In this document: piece by piece, positions 12,367 through 23,465 of the stretch
Position numbering within the stretch: position 1 is the first letter of the stretch
Layout: each line of letters begins with the position of its first letter
Assembly: GCA_028023455.1 (NCBI GenBank)
Contig: JAQFVV010000049.1
Coordinates: forward strand, 3,468,536-3,532,535
Length of the DNA stretch: 64,000 bases
Direction of reading: 5' to 3'
Origin: Epiperipatus broadwayi
Taxonomy: Eukaryota > Onychophora > Udeonychophora > Euonychophora > Peripatidae
Notes under the pieces: generated by a model
Database searches by the model: none
The model's input: only the letters and a program-made list of their open reading frames with translations
What the model was told of the DNA's origin: nothing
Made by a program: the position numbers and the translations under genes

Positions 12367-13840
12367 ATATACGCGTATTAAAAAAAGGGGAAAAAAATCA
12401 GTGATGTGGTTAAATTGTGTGATGAATGAAGTTTATGACTTAGCACAGCTGACATATGAAGAACAATCTTATTTTTGATTTTATTTTATTTTCTCAGACA
12501 ACTGACTACAACTTTTTGAAAGAAAGAGATTTATATATCTAATAAACATTAGACAATATTAAATGTATGTTTTACATAATTTTATATTTATGACAAATAA
12601 CATGAATATAAATAATATATTTATTTATTTTTGATACTTTAAATACTTTCTTTGCATATATTACAATTTTTTTAATCATAATAATTTTTATTTGTTATAT
12701 TTCTTTTATATATATATTATATTTAAAAAGAATGGCAAATAAAGAGATATTTAATTTTTTAGCATGATTTTACTTTGTATATATATATTAAGAATAAATT
12801 ATAATATATGTATATACTGTAGATAATATGTAATAAAATAAATTCTACAAGAGTATGTAAATAATTATCAAATATTACAATAATAAATTTAAAACAATAT
12901 TTATTACTTTGCTAAACCAGGCTTTTAATACAATGTATCTTTGTCAAAGTACGACTAAAGTGAATATTAGAAAATATATTAGCATATTCTCATACATATA
13001 AACGTACATTGAACTAGTCACTGATTATGAAACATTTGCATATTTGCATGAGTAAATTGACATAGCAGTTGACTATGTCATTGGATTGAACAATTGAGTC
13101 TTGCTAAGAGGAATGCTAAAACCTGTTATATTTATGTTATTGTTAGAGTTAATTATTACCATAATATTTGATAAATACTGTTGTAGAATTTAATTTATTT
13201 TATATATATATGACTTTATTTATATTATTGATGCTATTTTAACTATTGTTTTATTTTGCTTTACAAATGTTTACTATCTAGCATTAAATTAAAATTATCA
13301 TTTTTTATTATTAAATCTGAATTTCAAATATTATATTTCAATAAACTCTAATGCTTGAATAATTTATTTAGAATGAAAAGTTAATGGCGTAGAATTAATA
13401 GAGTAAAACAAAGTACTATAATAAGAAAAAAGCTTCATTATAATTAAACACTATAAAGAGCTGTGCATGCATAATCAACATTGAATTAATTTATGGAATT
13501 CAATTAGCAAGCCACTAGTTGAAGTATTAACAATTTACTAATATTTTAATATTCTGAGTAATAAGCTCATTAGTGGTGGAATCATTCAACACAAAGTTAT
13601 GTTATAAAGCCTTCAGATTGCGTTGATTCAATACTTACAGAAATTGCAATGCTGTAACACATTAATGTGGTGGATTACATAAAAAAGGTTATAATTATCA
13701 ATAAAGCAAGTCATATATAATGTGCCATTACTTTTATAAGGTTGTATTTACAACAATGTAATACAGATAGCATACCACCAATAGTTCAAAGAAGCTCTTA
13801 ATTAATAAGTGCAGTAAGAGAAAACATTGAAAATCTATAT
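12367..13840. other. AT-rich DNA, nothing recognised
   Basis: Long AT and poly-A/T stretches. One 9-bp inverted repeat (GACATAG...CTATGTC near 13060) is too short to interpret. Confidence 0.5.
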
Positions 13841-13847
13841 CCAAAAT

Positions 13848-13903
13848 ACTCTTATCCCTAGACCAAATCGTTTTGAGCTTATGGCTCATCTCAGAGAAGA
13901 GCT
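13848..13903 (-). ncRNA. relic of a family-C hammerhead
   Basis: The minus strand reads CUGAGAUGAGCCAUAAGCUC then AAAAC and GGUCUAGGGAU. This resembles the 59.86-kb motif with a two-base insertion in CUGAUGA and G12 changed. Flanking sequence is too eroded to define an element. Confidence 0.4.
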
Positions 13904-14395
13904 AGAAATATATCAGCCCTACTAGATCCAAAATATCAATTCATGTAAGTTATATCTTATTAAGCCTTATTTTTGTGGAAATTTAGGGGCAACTTAATAA
14001 TTCCCATCCAATGGCAAAAGTTTCAAATTATAAATAGCTGTGCCAATCCTATCCTACCTGCAACTTTATCTTTTATTTTATGCTTACAAAACATCATTTT
14101 CATGCAACTATTTAATGCACAGCCTGACAAAGCAAGAAATCAACACATACTTATACAAATGTAAATATTAATATATAATTATAAAATAAGTACTGCAATA
14201 AAAGCTAGATAGTTCTAAAATATATAATTTCTATATTTCTCATTAATCAATCCATAGTTCTCTGGAACATTATGACTCAATTTCAAGTGGAAATTATTTT
14301 ATATAATAAGAATGATATCAAAATTAGATTGTGAAAAGATAATAAAAATTAGAGGTATTTGCTGATAAATTTAATTATATTTTTAATTACAAGAC
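13904..14395. other. AT-rich DNA, nothing recognised
   Basis: A 63-codon plus ORF at 13973-14164 has no recognisable motif. Confidence 0.5.
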
Positions 14396-15804
14396 TTCTA
14401 ATATAATAGTTCTTAAGCTTTTTTGGTTGCGATTCCCTTTCAAATTTAAAAATTTCCAATGATCCCCACCATCGCAAAAATATTAAAACAACATTATATG
14501 AAGTTTAAAATTTATTATATAAATGTAATAAACCATTTTTGAAAAAAATATGTGTAAATACTTATAAGAACTGAAAATTGAATAAACGTGATTGTGTATT
14601 AAAAATAGATTAAAATTAAATTTAGTGGTATGGGGGATCTTGTCTATTTATGCACAATAAATGTAATCTTGGTTCAATTTTTATTAACGCAGATCTCATT
14701 GTGTTTTAATATTGGTAAGACAATTGCGTTTAGTTTTTATGTTTACTATTACCAAAAACGCGGTTTTACACAAATAAGTGCTAGCAAATGGCAAAAGAAT
14801 TGCTACTGCCAACTCAGACAATAACGGACATTCTGTCTTTGTTGTGAGCCAAAAAGAATTTATTGACTCTTTACTAAACTCGTTTTTTAAATCTCAAATC
14901 AGAACTGAGTTTAGTAAATTTTTTGGGGGCATTTGTAGGCAAATGCCCATATCTGTTAGAAATGGATTTTGAACACAAATGAACTGTTCTGTATTTAAAT
15001 CTGATAAATAATATGTATCAAAATTTTCATGTAAATGTGACAATTGATCAATTATGATTTTCTTAATTAAATTATTATTCAAATTATTTTTAGTAATAAA
15101 ATCATTTGTACTTGAAAACATTTTGAATGTGCCATTCTCTACACTTGACTTCCATATAGTTATCTTTTCCTAAACACATGAATTTTACCATACTAAATTA
15201 AAATATTGTATTCTCACCTTGAAGAGACATGTTTTGTTCATTTAATTTTTCAAATATATCAGAGAAATAATACAATTTACAAACCCAAGTTTCATTGTGA
15301 AAGAGATTAGAAATATCACATTTTAAAAAAATAAAATATAATAAACATCAAAATAAACATCAAAATAATTTCATGTTTCAGCTGTTTTAGTCATTTTAAA
15401 GCTTGACCCCTTGATAACCACTGAACTTCTGTATGTAATAAGAGTTTTTGGAAATCTGATCTCAAATACTTGCATAAAATTGTAAATAATCTCTAATTCA
15501 ATGCACAACATTTTATAAAATTGATTACAGCATCTTGTAACACCAGACTGAGATCTGTAGATAGGTTTTTAGCTACTAATGCTTCACAATGGATCATACA
15601 ATGGGTAAAAACCATTTACTCATTCATCATAAATTTAACATTTTCTAAAAATCCTACATACTGATCCTTTATTACTGCCACACCATTAGTACATACACTA
15701 ATACAGCTGTTCCAATCCAATCCTTCCATGAGAAATTCATTTACTTAAAAAAATCTTCACCTATTGTATGCCAGTTCATTAGTTGACAAACAGTAAATCT
15801 TCAT

Positions 15805-16121
15805 AAACAATGAGGATTGCCAATTCCTCAACAAGCTTTGTGATAAATGCTTAGCCAGAGAAAGCATTTAAAATATCTCTGTCAGGAATCCCTTCCCAAA
15901 CCCCTGACCATGGTTTCGTGCTTTGGCCCTCCTCAGAAAGGAGCCAAAGCATGAAAACATGATCAGGGGTTTGGGGAGGGGTTCCTGACAGAGATATTTT
16001 AAATGCTTTCTCTGGCTAAGCATTTATCACAAAGCTTGTTGAGGAATTGGCAATCCTCATTGTTTATAACTTACAAGCTTAAGAGAATAGGGTCATGTGA
16101 TCTATGACTCTTATTTTGACT
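15805..16121. mobile_element. family-C hammerhead element inserted in the hAT transposase, 13-bp TSD
   Basis: The 317-bp insert is flanked by exact copies of AGTAAATCTTCAT (15792-15804 and 16122-16134). It splits the transposase reading right after its HEDL segment, so the insertion is independent of the hAT. It is almost one palindrome of about 125-bp arms centred near 15937. The right side extends past the palindrome and ends in GGTCATGTGATCTATGACTC then TTATTTTGACT. That terminal sequence resembles the 20.6-kb insert and the 59.6-kb copy. No ORF. Confidence 0.88.
15896..15941 (-). ncRNA. hammerhead ribozyme with intact core and palindromic stem III
   Basis: Minus strand: CUGAGGA (position 7 may be any base), stem II GGGC-CAAA-GCAC with the canonical G10.1-C11.1 pair, GAAA, stem III ACCAUGGU (perfect palindrome), then C17 and an AGGGG stem-I strand. 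The predicted cut lies between 15906 and 15905. Stem I now pairs only weakly (CCUUU with AGGGG) because the palindrome centre has replaced the original upstream strand. The facing plus-strand copy (15930-15970) has lost CUGANGA. Confidence 0.75.
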
Positions 16122-17455
16122 AGTAAATCTTCATGTATATTATCATCATAACAATACCTAACATGCACTAAGATTTGAGGCAAATTTTTAATAATCTGTT
16201 GACTCATGCAGCTGAATTGAAAATTTGGAGCTTTCTTTGATTCTGAATAATTATGTTTCTAAAATTGGTCACTGCTAATTTCCAAAATTCTTTTTGTTAC
16301 TATATCATTAGAAAGAGGAATTTTCATTAAATTCGTCTGCATACTTTTTCCATGAATAGTTTCTGTTATTTGTACTGTAGCAAATAAAAACAGTTCTTCC
16401 CTGATTATATATGATTTTTTAGATTTTTCTATTAAATATGATATCTGGTAAGATGCCAGCATGTATTTTTCCTGAATGGTAACATATATTTTTAATAAAC
16501 TTGTACTTTGATTTGATGAATATAATAGTCTTTGAAAATATTCTACAGGCTTTCTTGAATAGCAGCATGCTTCACATCTAATTGTCTTTCTAATTTTGCA
16601 GGCTTCCTACTTTAGGCAACTAAAATTTTATTACATAATAAGCACCAGCAGAAAATGTAAATCCATTTTGTAAATATGAGTCATTGTACATCATCTTTTT
16701 TTTTATGAGGTGTTGATGTTGGGCTCATTTTTTTATTTTTACTGCTTTGGCAAGGACTTCTGCATCTACACTGACATGGTTCCTCTCCAACCACTTATTC
16801 AAATTTAGGAATAATATTCTGAAATAAGTATACACATTTTATAACAAATGATTATAAATGATAAACAAGTTCTTTATAATATATTCATAAATTATGCATT
16901 TAATTTAGGAAAATGAGCTGTGTGAATTCATATTTTTACATAAAACAATTTTTAAATGTCAATTTTGATTAGCAAATTTAATAAATATTGTTAGATATAC
17001 ATAAAATGAAATGTGGAGAAATAATTTATTGACTTATTTTATGATATGGAAAATAAATACATGTATTAAATTGATTGGTGTAGCCTCATTCACAAAAATC
17101 AATATGCACTAGATTAAAACACAAAATCATACAAATACAAATTAGTGAATTTTAATATACAGATGCCATCTTACTTATGAATGAGTTATGTTTCAAAATA
17201 GGTCAATGAGCATGATATCAAACTGACAATGGTGGATGGAAACTATTAGGAGCATCTAAATGCAGTTCTTGGAACCTAACAGGGTGCATGCATGTAAATG
17301 AAATATTGAATTTAAAAAATTGACAAACTGACTTGTAATTTCTATAAATTAGAAAGATATGATAACTATTAGAGGTATTATAATTAGATATATAATCTGT
17401 TAAAATATGTATTAGAAAAACAAAATAACATGTATTAATATTTGTGTTTATTTAA

Positions 17456-18634
17456 TATAAGAAATAATTTTTTATTAAAATATGTAGTTATTTATTTTAA
17501 TATTTGTGACTATTTTAAAATCAAGTACCTCAGATAACTATGATCATAAAATGGATTTGTATTTACAAATGGATAATATAACAACAAAAAAACCAATTAC
17601 TATTTGATTTTTATCTTCTGTTGGATTTTTAATAACCATTAACTGATTCTTAGGCTTATTTTAAGTAGAAAAGAAAGATTATAACTGTATATTTGTATAG
17701 TTGGGTGGTACAGAATTTGCAAGGGGAAATTTTATTTTAGGATTAGTATCTAATAATAAATTTGCTTTTTTCAAATACCCATAAGAATGTTTCAGAAAAT
17801 TTACTTGTGCAACTTTGGCAAATTGTTCTTAAATTCTATAACTTCCGGCTTCTCTATTAATTTTTGTTTTCATTCCATTGTCATCAATTGTTTTATTTTA
17901 CTATATAAAATAATAATATTTGTAAGAATTTCATCACTCACATAATTGATTTCTTATATTAAATAAACACAAATATTAATACAAAAAATGGAAACTGTTA
18001 TTTTGATTTCCAAATACTAATTTTTAACAGGTATAAGTGTCTGCACATATAACTCTTATAGTTATCACATCTTTATAAATGTTGTTTATATAAATTACAA
18101 GTTGACAATTTTTGAATTTGAAAATTATATTTTTAGAGAGTTGTGTGTGTTCTGTTAGGTGCTGAAAACTGTATTTAAATGCTTCTAAAACCGTTGGTGT
18201 GTAGACTTTGAAGGCACTGTTCTGCGGGATTGTCATAAGACAGGAGAAGATGTGCAACTAAAATTGAGACTCACAGAAATATTGCAAAAAATAATTTTGA
18301 TTTTACAACAGTCTGTTCATATGTCCAAATGTTCGTAAGTAATGTGGCATCTGTAATAGAATGATTTTTGACTTATTTGAATACCCACCAATACAAATAT
18401 ACGGCTATAATCTTTCTTTTCTACTTAAAATAAGCCTAAGAATTGAATAATGGTTATTAAAAATCCAACAGAAGATGAAAATCAAATAATAATTGTTTTG
18501 TTTGTTGTTAAATTATCCATTTGTAAATACAAATCCATTTTATGATCATAGTTATCTGAGGTACTTGGTTTTGAAATAGTCACAAATATTAAAATAAATA
18601 ACTACATATTTCAATAGAAAAATATTTCATATCA
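17456..18634. mobile_element. long inverted-repeat element inside the hAT transposon
   Basis: The left arm 17456-17709 and right arm 18382-18634 are inverted copies of about 254 bp (shared blocks include GAGGTACTTG / CAAGTACCTC, TTTGTAAATACAAATCCATT and AAAATAAGCCTAAGAAT in complementary sense). The interior is about 670 bp. A further roughly 40-bp inverted match links 17427-17466 with 17949-17988. The interior has a 77-codon minus ORF (18024-18257) with no motif I recognise. It could be a DNA-transposon derivative with long TIRs or a rearranged internal part of the hAT. No clear target-site duplication. Confidence 0.6.
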
Positions 18635-18746
18635 AAAAATTAAAAAGGGTCAATTTTCCAAATTTTTTTATGACCCCCCCCCCCCCAATTTTTTCCACGA
18701 TCCCCCTGGGGGGCAAGACCACACTTTAAGTATCACTGATCTAATA

Positions 18747-19846
18747 AGTCCCAACAAAATAACTAAATGATTTTAATTAACTAACTATTCTACTAAAAGT
18801 ATACAGTAGATAATTTCTCTCAAACTTATTTAAAATTAAATTGAATTTTTTTATATTGTCATAATTAATAATTATTAAATTACATTCAATATTAAATCTT
18901 TTATAAACAAGTGTATTTGACAAAAACAACTATTTGAAAAGCTGAAGTACTTTTTTTTTCTTTTAGAATTGATCAAATCGAATTCTAATAAATAAAATTA
19001 CATTATTTTTCAGATGAATTATTCAAGGCTATGTGAGTTAATCCAATTAATTTTTTTTTCTTTTCTACAATAACTAAACTTTTTAAAATATATATATATT
19101 GTACTTATAAAAAAAAATAAAAAAGGCAAAAATAGTTAAAATGAAATAGAATTCTTTTATCACTCACATATTAATTTCCTAATATTTAAAAAGATTTTGA
19201 TTACATTTTTAAAGAATTAAACAACTTTATCATTAAAAAATATATAATTTTTTTTTCTTTTCTGACAAGTAGTTATTAAAACCATTTCGAATAAAATCTT
19301 AGGAAGAAAATAGATTTGATTTTTTTCAATCAATGGGAGAAAAAAAGTTTAAATAACAAAAAAACACAAAAATAATAAAAATGAAATGTATATGTCTGAA
19401 TAATTTATATATATTGCCTAATTATATAACGATAAAATATGTAAGATCTTTATTAGTAATAGTAGTAGTGTATATGCTACTGCAGGACAAAAGGATCTCC
19501 AACACTCATCACAGAAACCAGTTAAAAGATGAATATATTATTCACTAAGATTATCAATTGTTGGGTAGCGAAATCTTGGTGATTTTCATTTTTGTTTTAC
19601 TCTTTTGTTAAGAATATCTGAATGTCTACTTATTAACCAATACTGAATCGTTATCCATGTTATCAGTGGATTTTACTTACAAAAATTCTAATCCCGATTG
19701 GAATTTTTTTAAAAAATCAAGTTTTAGTCAGTATAGATTTGAATCCAGGGCAAATAAATAACAGATAAATAATTACTATTATAACATGAGATTATTTCTA
19801 AGAAAATATAGATAAAAAACTAAGGATTTTTTTTATTATTTTAAGT
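18747..19846. other. AT-rich DNA, nothing recognised
   Basis: Poly-T and TTTTTTTTCTTTT runs, no ORF, no recognised repeat. Confidence 0.5.
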
Positions 19847-19962
19847 AAATTCTTTTCATAAACAGAGCAAAACTCTCCATACAGTATTGCCAGCTGTGCT
19901 AAACAGAGTAATCAATGGATGCCAGAAGGCTTGTGCATAAAATCCCTATCTAATGCCTACTC

Positions 19963-20021
19963 ATCCAATATCCCCAGACTAGTTTCTGGCTTGTGGCCTT
20001 CATCAGTGAGGAGCTTTGGAT
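19963..20021 (-). ncRNA. family-B type-I hammerhead ribozyme, intact core
   Basis: Minus strand. Stem-I strand AUCCAA-AGC-UCCUCA, then CUGAUGA, stem II AGGC-CACA-AGCC(A), GAAA, stem III ACUAGU (perfect palindrome), C17, and stem-I strand UGGGGA-UA-UUGGAU. The two stem-I strands pair as 6 + 6 bp around an internal loop. The predicted cut lies between 19977 and 19976. One odd point: the 10.1/11.1 pair, normally G-C, appears as A.A, which may lower activity. Confidence 0.85.
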
Positions 20022-20419
20022 CTGAGAGCACTGCATCTAGATCTTAGGATCTAATGCAACCCTCTAGCAACCACCTTTTATCTCTACTTAACTACAAAAC
20101 TATGAGAATGAAATTGAAAACACAAAAAAATATTTTCAATCTAAGCTCAATAGCTTATATAGTCATATGGGTCTGAACTCAGTTCAGCACCCATACATTT
20201 TGGTGTCTTTGGCTCTTTTACAACCATAGACACCACTATCCTATTAGGCAGGATTGGTGTTAAACCATTAAGCATCACATGATCACATTTCCTATACTAG
20301 CACATTAATTGTTGATAAACAGAGCAAAACTCTCCATACAGTATTGCCACCTGTGCTAAACAGAGTAATCAATGGATGCCAGAAGGCTTGTACATAAAAT
20401 CCCTATCTAATGCCTACTC

Positions 20420-20478
20420 ATCCAATATCCCCAGACTAGTTTCTGGCTTGTGGCTTTCGTCAGTGAGGAGCTTTGGAT
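20420..20478 (-). ncRNA. family-B type-I hammerhead ribozyme, intact core (second unit)
   Basis: Same structure as the copy 457 bp upstream, with CUGACGA (position 7 free) and stem III ACUAGU. Predicted cut between 20434 and 20433. Two such ribozymes in tandem would release a 457-nt monomer. Confidence 0.85.
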
Positions 20479-20780
20479 CTGAGAGCACTGCATCTAGATC
20501 TTAGTATCTAATGCAACCCTCTAGCAACCACCTTTTATCTCTACTTAACTACAAAACTATGAGAATAAAATTGAAAACACAAAAAATGATTTTCAATCTA
20601 AGCTCAATAGCTTATATAGTCATAGTAATAATAATAAGTCAGATGTCACATGACTTACATATAGCTTGCAATTACCAATATGTAAACTTAAGAGCATGCT
20701 AATGCTCTAAACAAGCTTTTTTTTTATTATGATAAATGCTACTACAAGAGAAGGCATTCAAATCATCTTTATCTTAGATT

Positions 20781-20836
20781 GTCCCCATCCCCAGACTGGT
20801 TTCAGCCTATGGGTCTCTTCAGTGAGGAGTTGGGAC
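20781..20836 (-). ncRNA. family-C hammerhead ribozyme, left arm, intact core
   Basis: Minus strand: stem I GUCCC..UCCUCA, CUGAAGA, stem II GACC-CAUA-GGCU, GAAA, stem III ACCAGU, C17, then UGGGGA.GGGAC closing stem I (6 + 5 bp). Predicted cut between 20794 and 20793. Confidence 0.82.
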
Positions 20837-20858
20837 AAGTTGGTTTTTTGAATCTAAT

Positions 20859-20914
20859 GTCCCAACTCCTCACTGAAAAGACCTATAGGCCGAAACCGGT
20901 CTGGGGATGGGGAC
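20859..20914 (+). ncRNA. family-C hammerhead ribozyme, right arm
   Basis: Plus strand: stem I GUCCC..UCCUCA, CUGAAAA (G8 changed to A), stem II GACC-UAUA-GGCC with the G10.1-C11.1 pair, GAAA, stem III ACCGGU (perfect palindrome), C17, UGGGGAUGGGGAC. The predicted cut would follow 20901, but the G8 change should cripple it. Confidence 0.8.
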
Positions 20915-21269
20915 AATCTAAGATAAAGATGATTTGAATGCCTTCTCTTGTAGTAGCATTTATCATAATAAAAAAAAGCTTGTTTAGAGCATTAGCATGC
21001 TCTTAAGTTTACTTATATAGTCATATGGGTCTGAACTCAGTTCAGCACTCATACCTTTTGGTGTCTTTGGCTCTTTTACAACCATAGTCACCACTATCCT
21101 ATTAGGCAGGATTTGTGTTAAACCATTAAGCATCACATGATCACATTTCCTATACTAGCACATTAATTGTTGATAAACATCACAAAACTCTCCATACAGT
21201 ATTGCCACCTGTGCTATTTAGTATAGGAAATGTGATCATGTGATGCTTAATGGTTTAAATTCTTTTCAT

Positions 21270-22849
21270 TATTAAAATGTTTAAAACGATAACCTATATT
21301 AAATTTTAATATATTATACTAAGCATAAATTATGTAATTAATTTTAGATTCTTGTCTTAAGTTCTAGAATTTTTTATTTATGCATATGCAAGTTGATAAC
21401 ATTGAAATATTCATCAATAATCTTAAGTCTATACAAAATAAATTACAACTGAAAGTACACATGCAAAAGAAAGTTGAGAATACCACTGATCTCAATTGAA
21501 TTTTAATAACAAAACTAAGTTTTGTTTATAGCAAAAAGTAAATATTATTTGAACATTGTCTAAAAATAATGAGATATTCTTAAGTTTTCTTAAATATGTA
21601 AGTGGAAGAGATTAACCTCTCTTCCTCTTATTGTTCAAGAATGGCACATATAAAGTTAGTAATATTTAAATCAGGTGACAAAGAGACTACAAGAGAGGTA
21701 AAGAGGGTATGGGAGATGTTTATTATGATCTTTAGATTTTTCAAATAAAATATTGAGAATGATTCCAGTTAACTCTAGTTTGTTAGAAAATGGTAATGAT
21801 GTATTTAAAGTATTAGAAATGGGATTGCATTTACCATACTGAATCAATTAAATTATTATCTAGATATGCTTCCCCTAATCATTATATTTTTCCTTTTATA
21901 TTTTAATAATTAACAAAAGTCTTCTAAATAATGACCTTATTTTGATGATTGTAAAAAGAATAAACAAATGTTTGACTATATACCATATTTACAAATATCT
22001 ACTATTCAGTTTTTATGTTTATATAACACTATTTTATCACAATCCTATATATTCTGCTGGACAATAAAATATTCACATGAGTGTTGAATTCCTGATTTTG
22101 ACTTTTGGCAATAGGCCTTTATAATGCATGGGAGTTTTTTTTACTAAATACAAATTTCTATTCCTTGTTGTTTCAAAAAACCTGTAATCCTTGTTGTTTA
22201 AAAAAAAACTGTTGGTCTATACTTAATTTTTGCAATTGCTACCACTGAGATTGAGTCTAACAATCTGGGAATATTAAAATAATTTAGCAGATTTGGATAT
22301 CAAAGCTTTGTCCTTTATAAAATTTAGATTCAGCATTTTGTTTACAAACCTAACTTTTTATAGAAAGCATCATAATTTATTGTTGTTTTACTCTTGTCTT
22401 GATAAAAATCATGACATACTACTGTATTATATTATTAGATCAATGACCCCCCCACAATTTTTCTTGATTTTGCATTGACCAGTTATATTTTAATGCCACT
22501 GAGTCTACATTTCAGTTTTAGTTTTTGTCTATAGATGGCAGGAATAATTACAAATAAAAAAGCATTTACAATTTGACTAATTTACTACTCCTATTTTTTT
22601 TAAAAGCTCTAGTTACCATTTGGATTTTATTTGTAACATTTTATTTAAATAATTATAAATTTACTCTATCATATGCTTCCAAATTTTTTATTTATTACAA
22701 ATATAAGTTCACAAATATAAAAAAAAATTCTTAAAAATAATAGTTCAATATTGCAAGTATATATAGAAAGGTAATTAACTCAAATGCAAATTCAGAATAG
22801 TATTTTATATTTTGTGCACCATTTATTATCAATCCACAGCAAAATGAAA
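21270..22849. other. AT-rich DNA, nothing recognised
   Basis: No gene-like frame. A 61-codon plus ORF (22293-22478) has no motif. Confidence 0.5.
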
Positions 22850-23274
22850 GGTTTGAAATTTAATGCAGTTTTTCTATTCCCTTGTCTTTTTTCTCATAGT
22901 ACATCAGCAGCCTTCCTCATTTTATTGATCTATATGGTATTTTTCTAAATCTTTTACAATCTTTTAGAAAGCCAATTAAAAACATCAAATGACCATTTAT
23001 TATTTCTTTTGCCAATATGTCCAAGCTAGCGCTGCTTCAATGTTTTAATTCTTTTAATAAAGTCAGTGATGCTACTTGTTCTCTCACTAATATCATGTTA
23101 CTTTTAACATACATAATTCTATTTTTCATAGAATGCTTTAAAGTCTTTGAATTACTTACCTATCAAATTACTAAGTCTCATATCTATAAGTAAGAACTTG
23201 TAAAACACATTTTTTCAACAGGAAGATTTTCTTTTAGTATTTAATTATTTTTACCAAACACATTCCATCAAAAT

Positions 23275-23465
23275 CTATTGAAGCATATCAATTAAAGTTT
23301 AAGGAATTGCTATCTTAATATAAGCCATGCACTGATTGTATATATGTGTGGGAGATTATGATTTGGCGCCAAATGATGAGTGCTAGTTCTGCAGGAAATA
23401 TGTAGATTGCGAATCTTTTTTTTTATGAATGTGGATCCTAAGTTCGAATTCCTCTATGTACTTAT
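23275..23465 (+). mobile_element. family-A hammerhead repeat fragment
   Basis: Plus-orientation partial copy containing GCTATCTTAATATAAGCC, TGATTGTATATATGTGTGGG and a decayed hammerhead. It lies between the YLG and WAGHI parts of the LINE relic, so it probably replaced or interrupted LINE sequence. Confidence 0.65.
23359..23415 (+). ncRNA. degenerate family-A hammerhead ribozyme
   Basis: AUGAUGA (C3 lost), GUGCU...UGCAG in place of the stem II pair, GAAAU then AUGUAGAUUG. Stem I is eroded. Predicted inactive. Confidence 0.45.

Larger units (their letters stand above)
14630..16790 (-). pseudogene. hAT transposase pseudogene, ZBED5/SCAND3-like
   Basis: Reading down the minus strand there is a BED-type zinc-finger remnant (CLLCNKILVA...KPAKLERQL, near 16640-16560). 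Next comes ASYQISYLIEKSKKSYIIRE...IPLSNDIVTKRILEIS (16450-16265), then IQLHESTD and VRYCYDDNIHEDL just before 16134. The reading resumes left of the inserted ribozyme element with WNSCISVCTNG, THCMIHCEALVAKNL, then LLHTEVQWLSRGQALK (about 15715-15400). The C-terminal dimerisation region follows (NTEQFICVQNPF near 14970, then YLCKTAFL...IKTK and ALIKIEPRL to about 14640). Many stops and frameshifts are present and the frame changes repeatedly. It is dead and is annotated because motif order matches the family end to end. Confidence 0.85.
14404..18738 (-). mobile_element. decayed hAT transposon (ZBED5/SCAND3-like), 4.3 kb
   Basis: Edges are set by related terminal repeats. The left end is TAATAGTTCTTAAGC followed by TTTTTTGGTTGCGATTCCCT. 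The right end is, in reverse complement, CAGTGATACTTAAAG followed by a C/G-rich run. CAGTGGTTCTTAA-type ends are usual for this hAT group. The flanks TTCTAATA (14396-14403) and ATCTAATA (18739-18746) agree at 7 of 8 bases, as expected for an 8-bp hAT duplication. The coding remnant is on the minus strand at about 16790-14630. Two later insertions lie inside, at 15805-16121 and 17456-18634. Confidence 0.8.
20625..21011. mobile_element. family-C hammerhead palindrome nested in family B, 14-bp TSD
   Basis: 387 bp flanked by exact CTTATATAGTCATA copies (20611-20624 and 21012-21025). Removing the insert and one copy restores the family-B unit, so it is a clean later insertion. It is a near-perfect palindrome of about 155-bp arms (from GTAAACTTAAGAGCATGCTA to its complement) around a 22-bp centre. 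One side extends, on the minus strand, through AAGTCATGTGACATCTGACT into TTATTATTATTAC. That short TTA tail at one end suggests target-primed reverse transcription. No ORF. Confidence 0.9.
19860..21256 (-). mobile_element. family-B hammerhead element, tandem 457-bp units, 13-bp TSD
   Basis: Flanked by exact AAATTCTTTTCAT copies (19847-19859 and 21257-21269). Two head-to-tail units, period 457 bp (AACAGAGCAAAACTCTCCAT recurs at 19861 and about 20318), each with a minus-strand hammerhead. The second unit is interrupted by the 20625-21011 insert and resumes at TGGGTCTGAACTCAGTTCAG. The right end (about 21181-21256) repeats unit sequence in inverted orientation, giving a short foldback end. Without the nested insert and its duplicated target it is about 1.0 kb. 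It has no protein. The architecture equals a retrozyme: tandem ribozyme monomers between target-site duplications. Confidence 0.88.
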
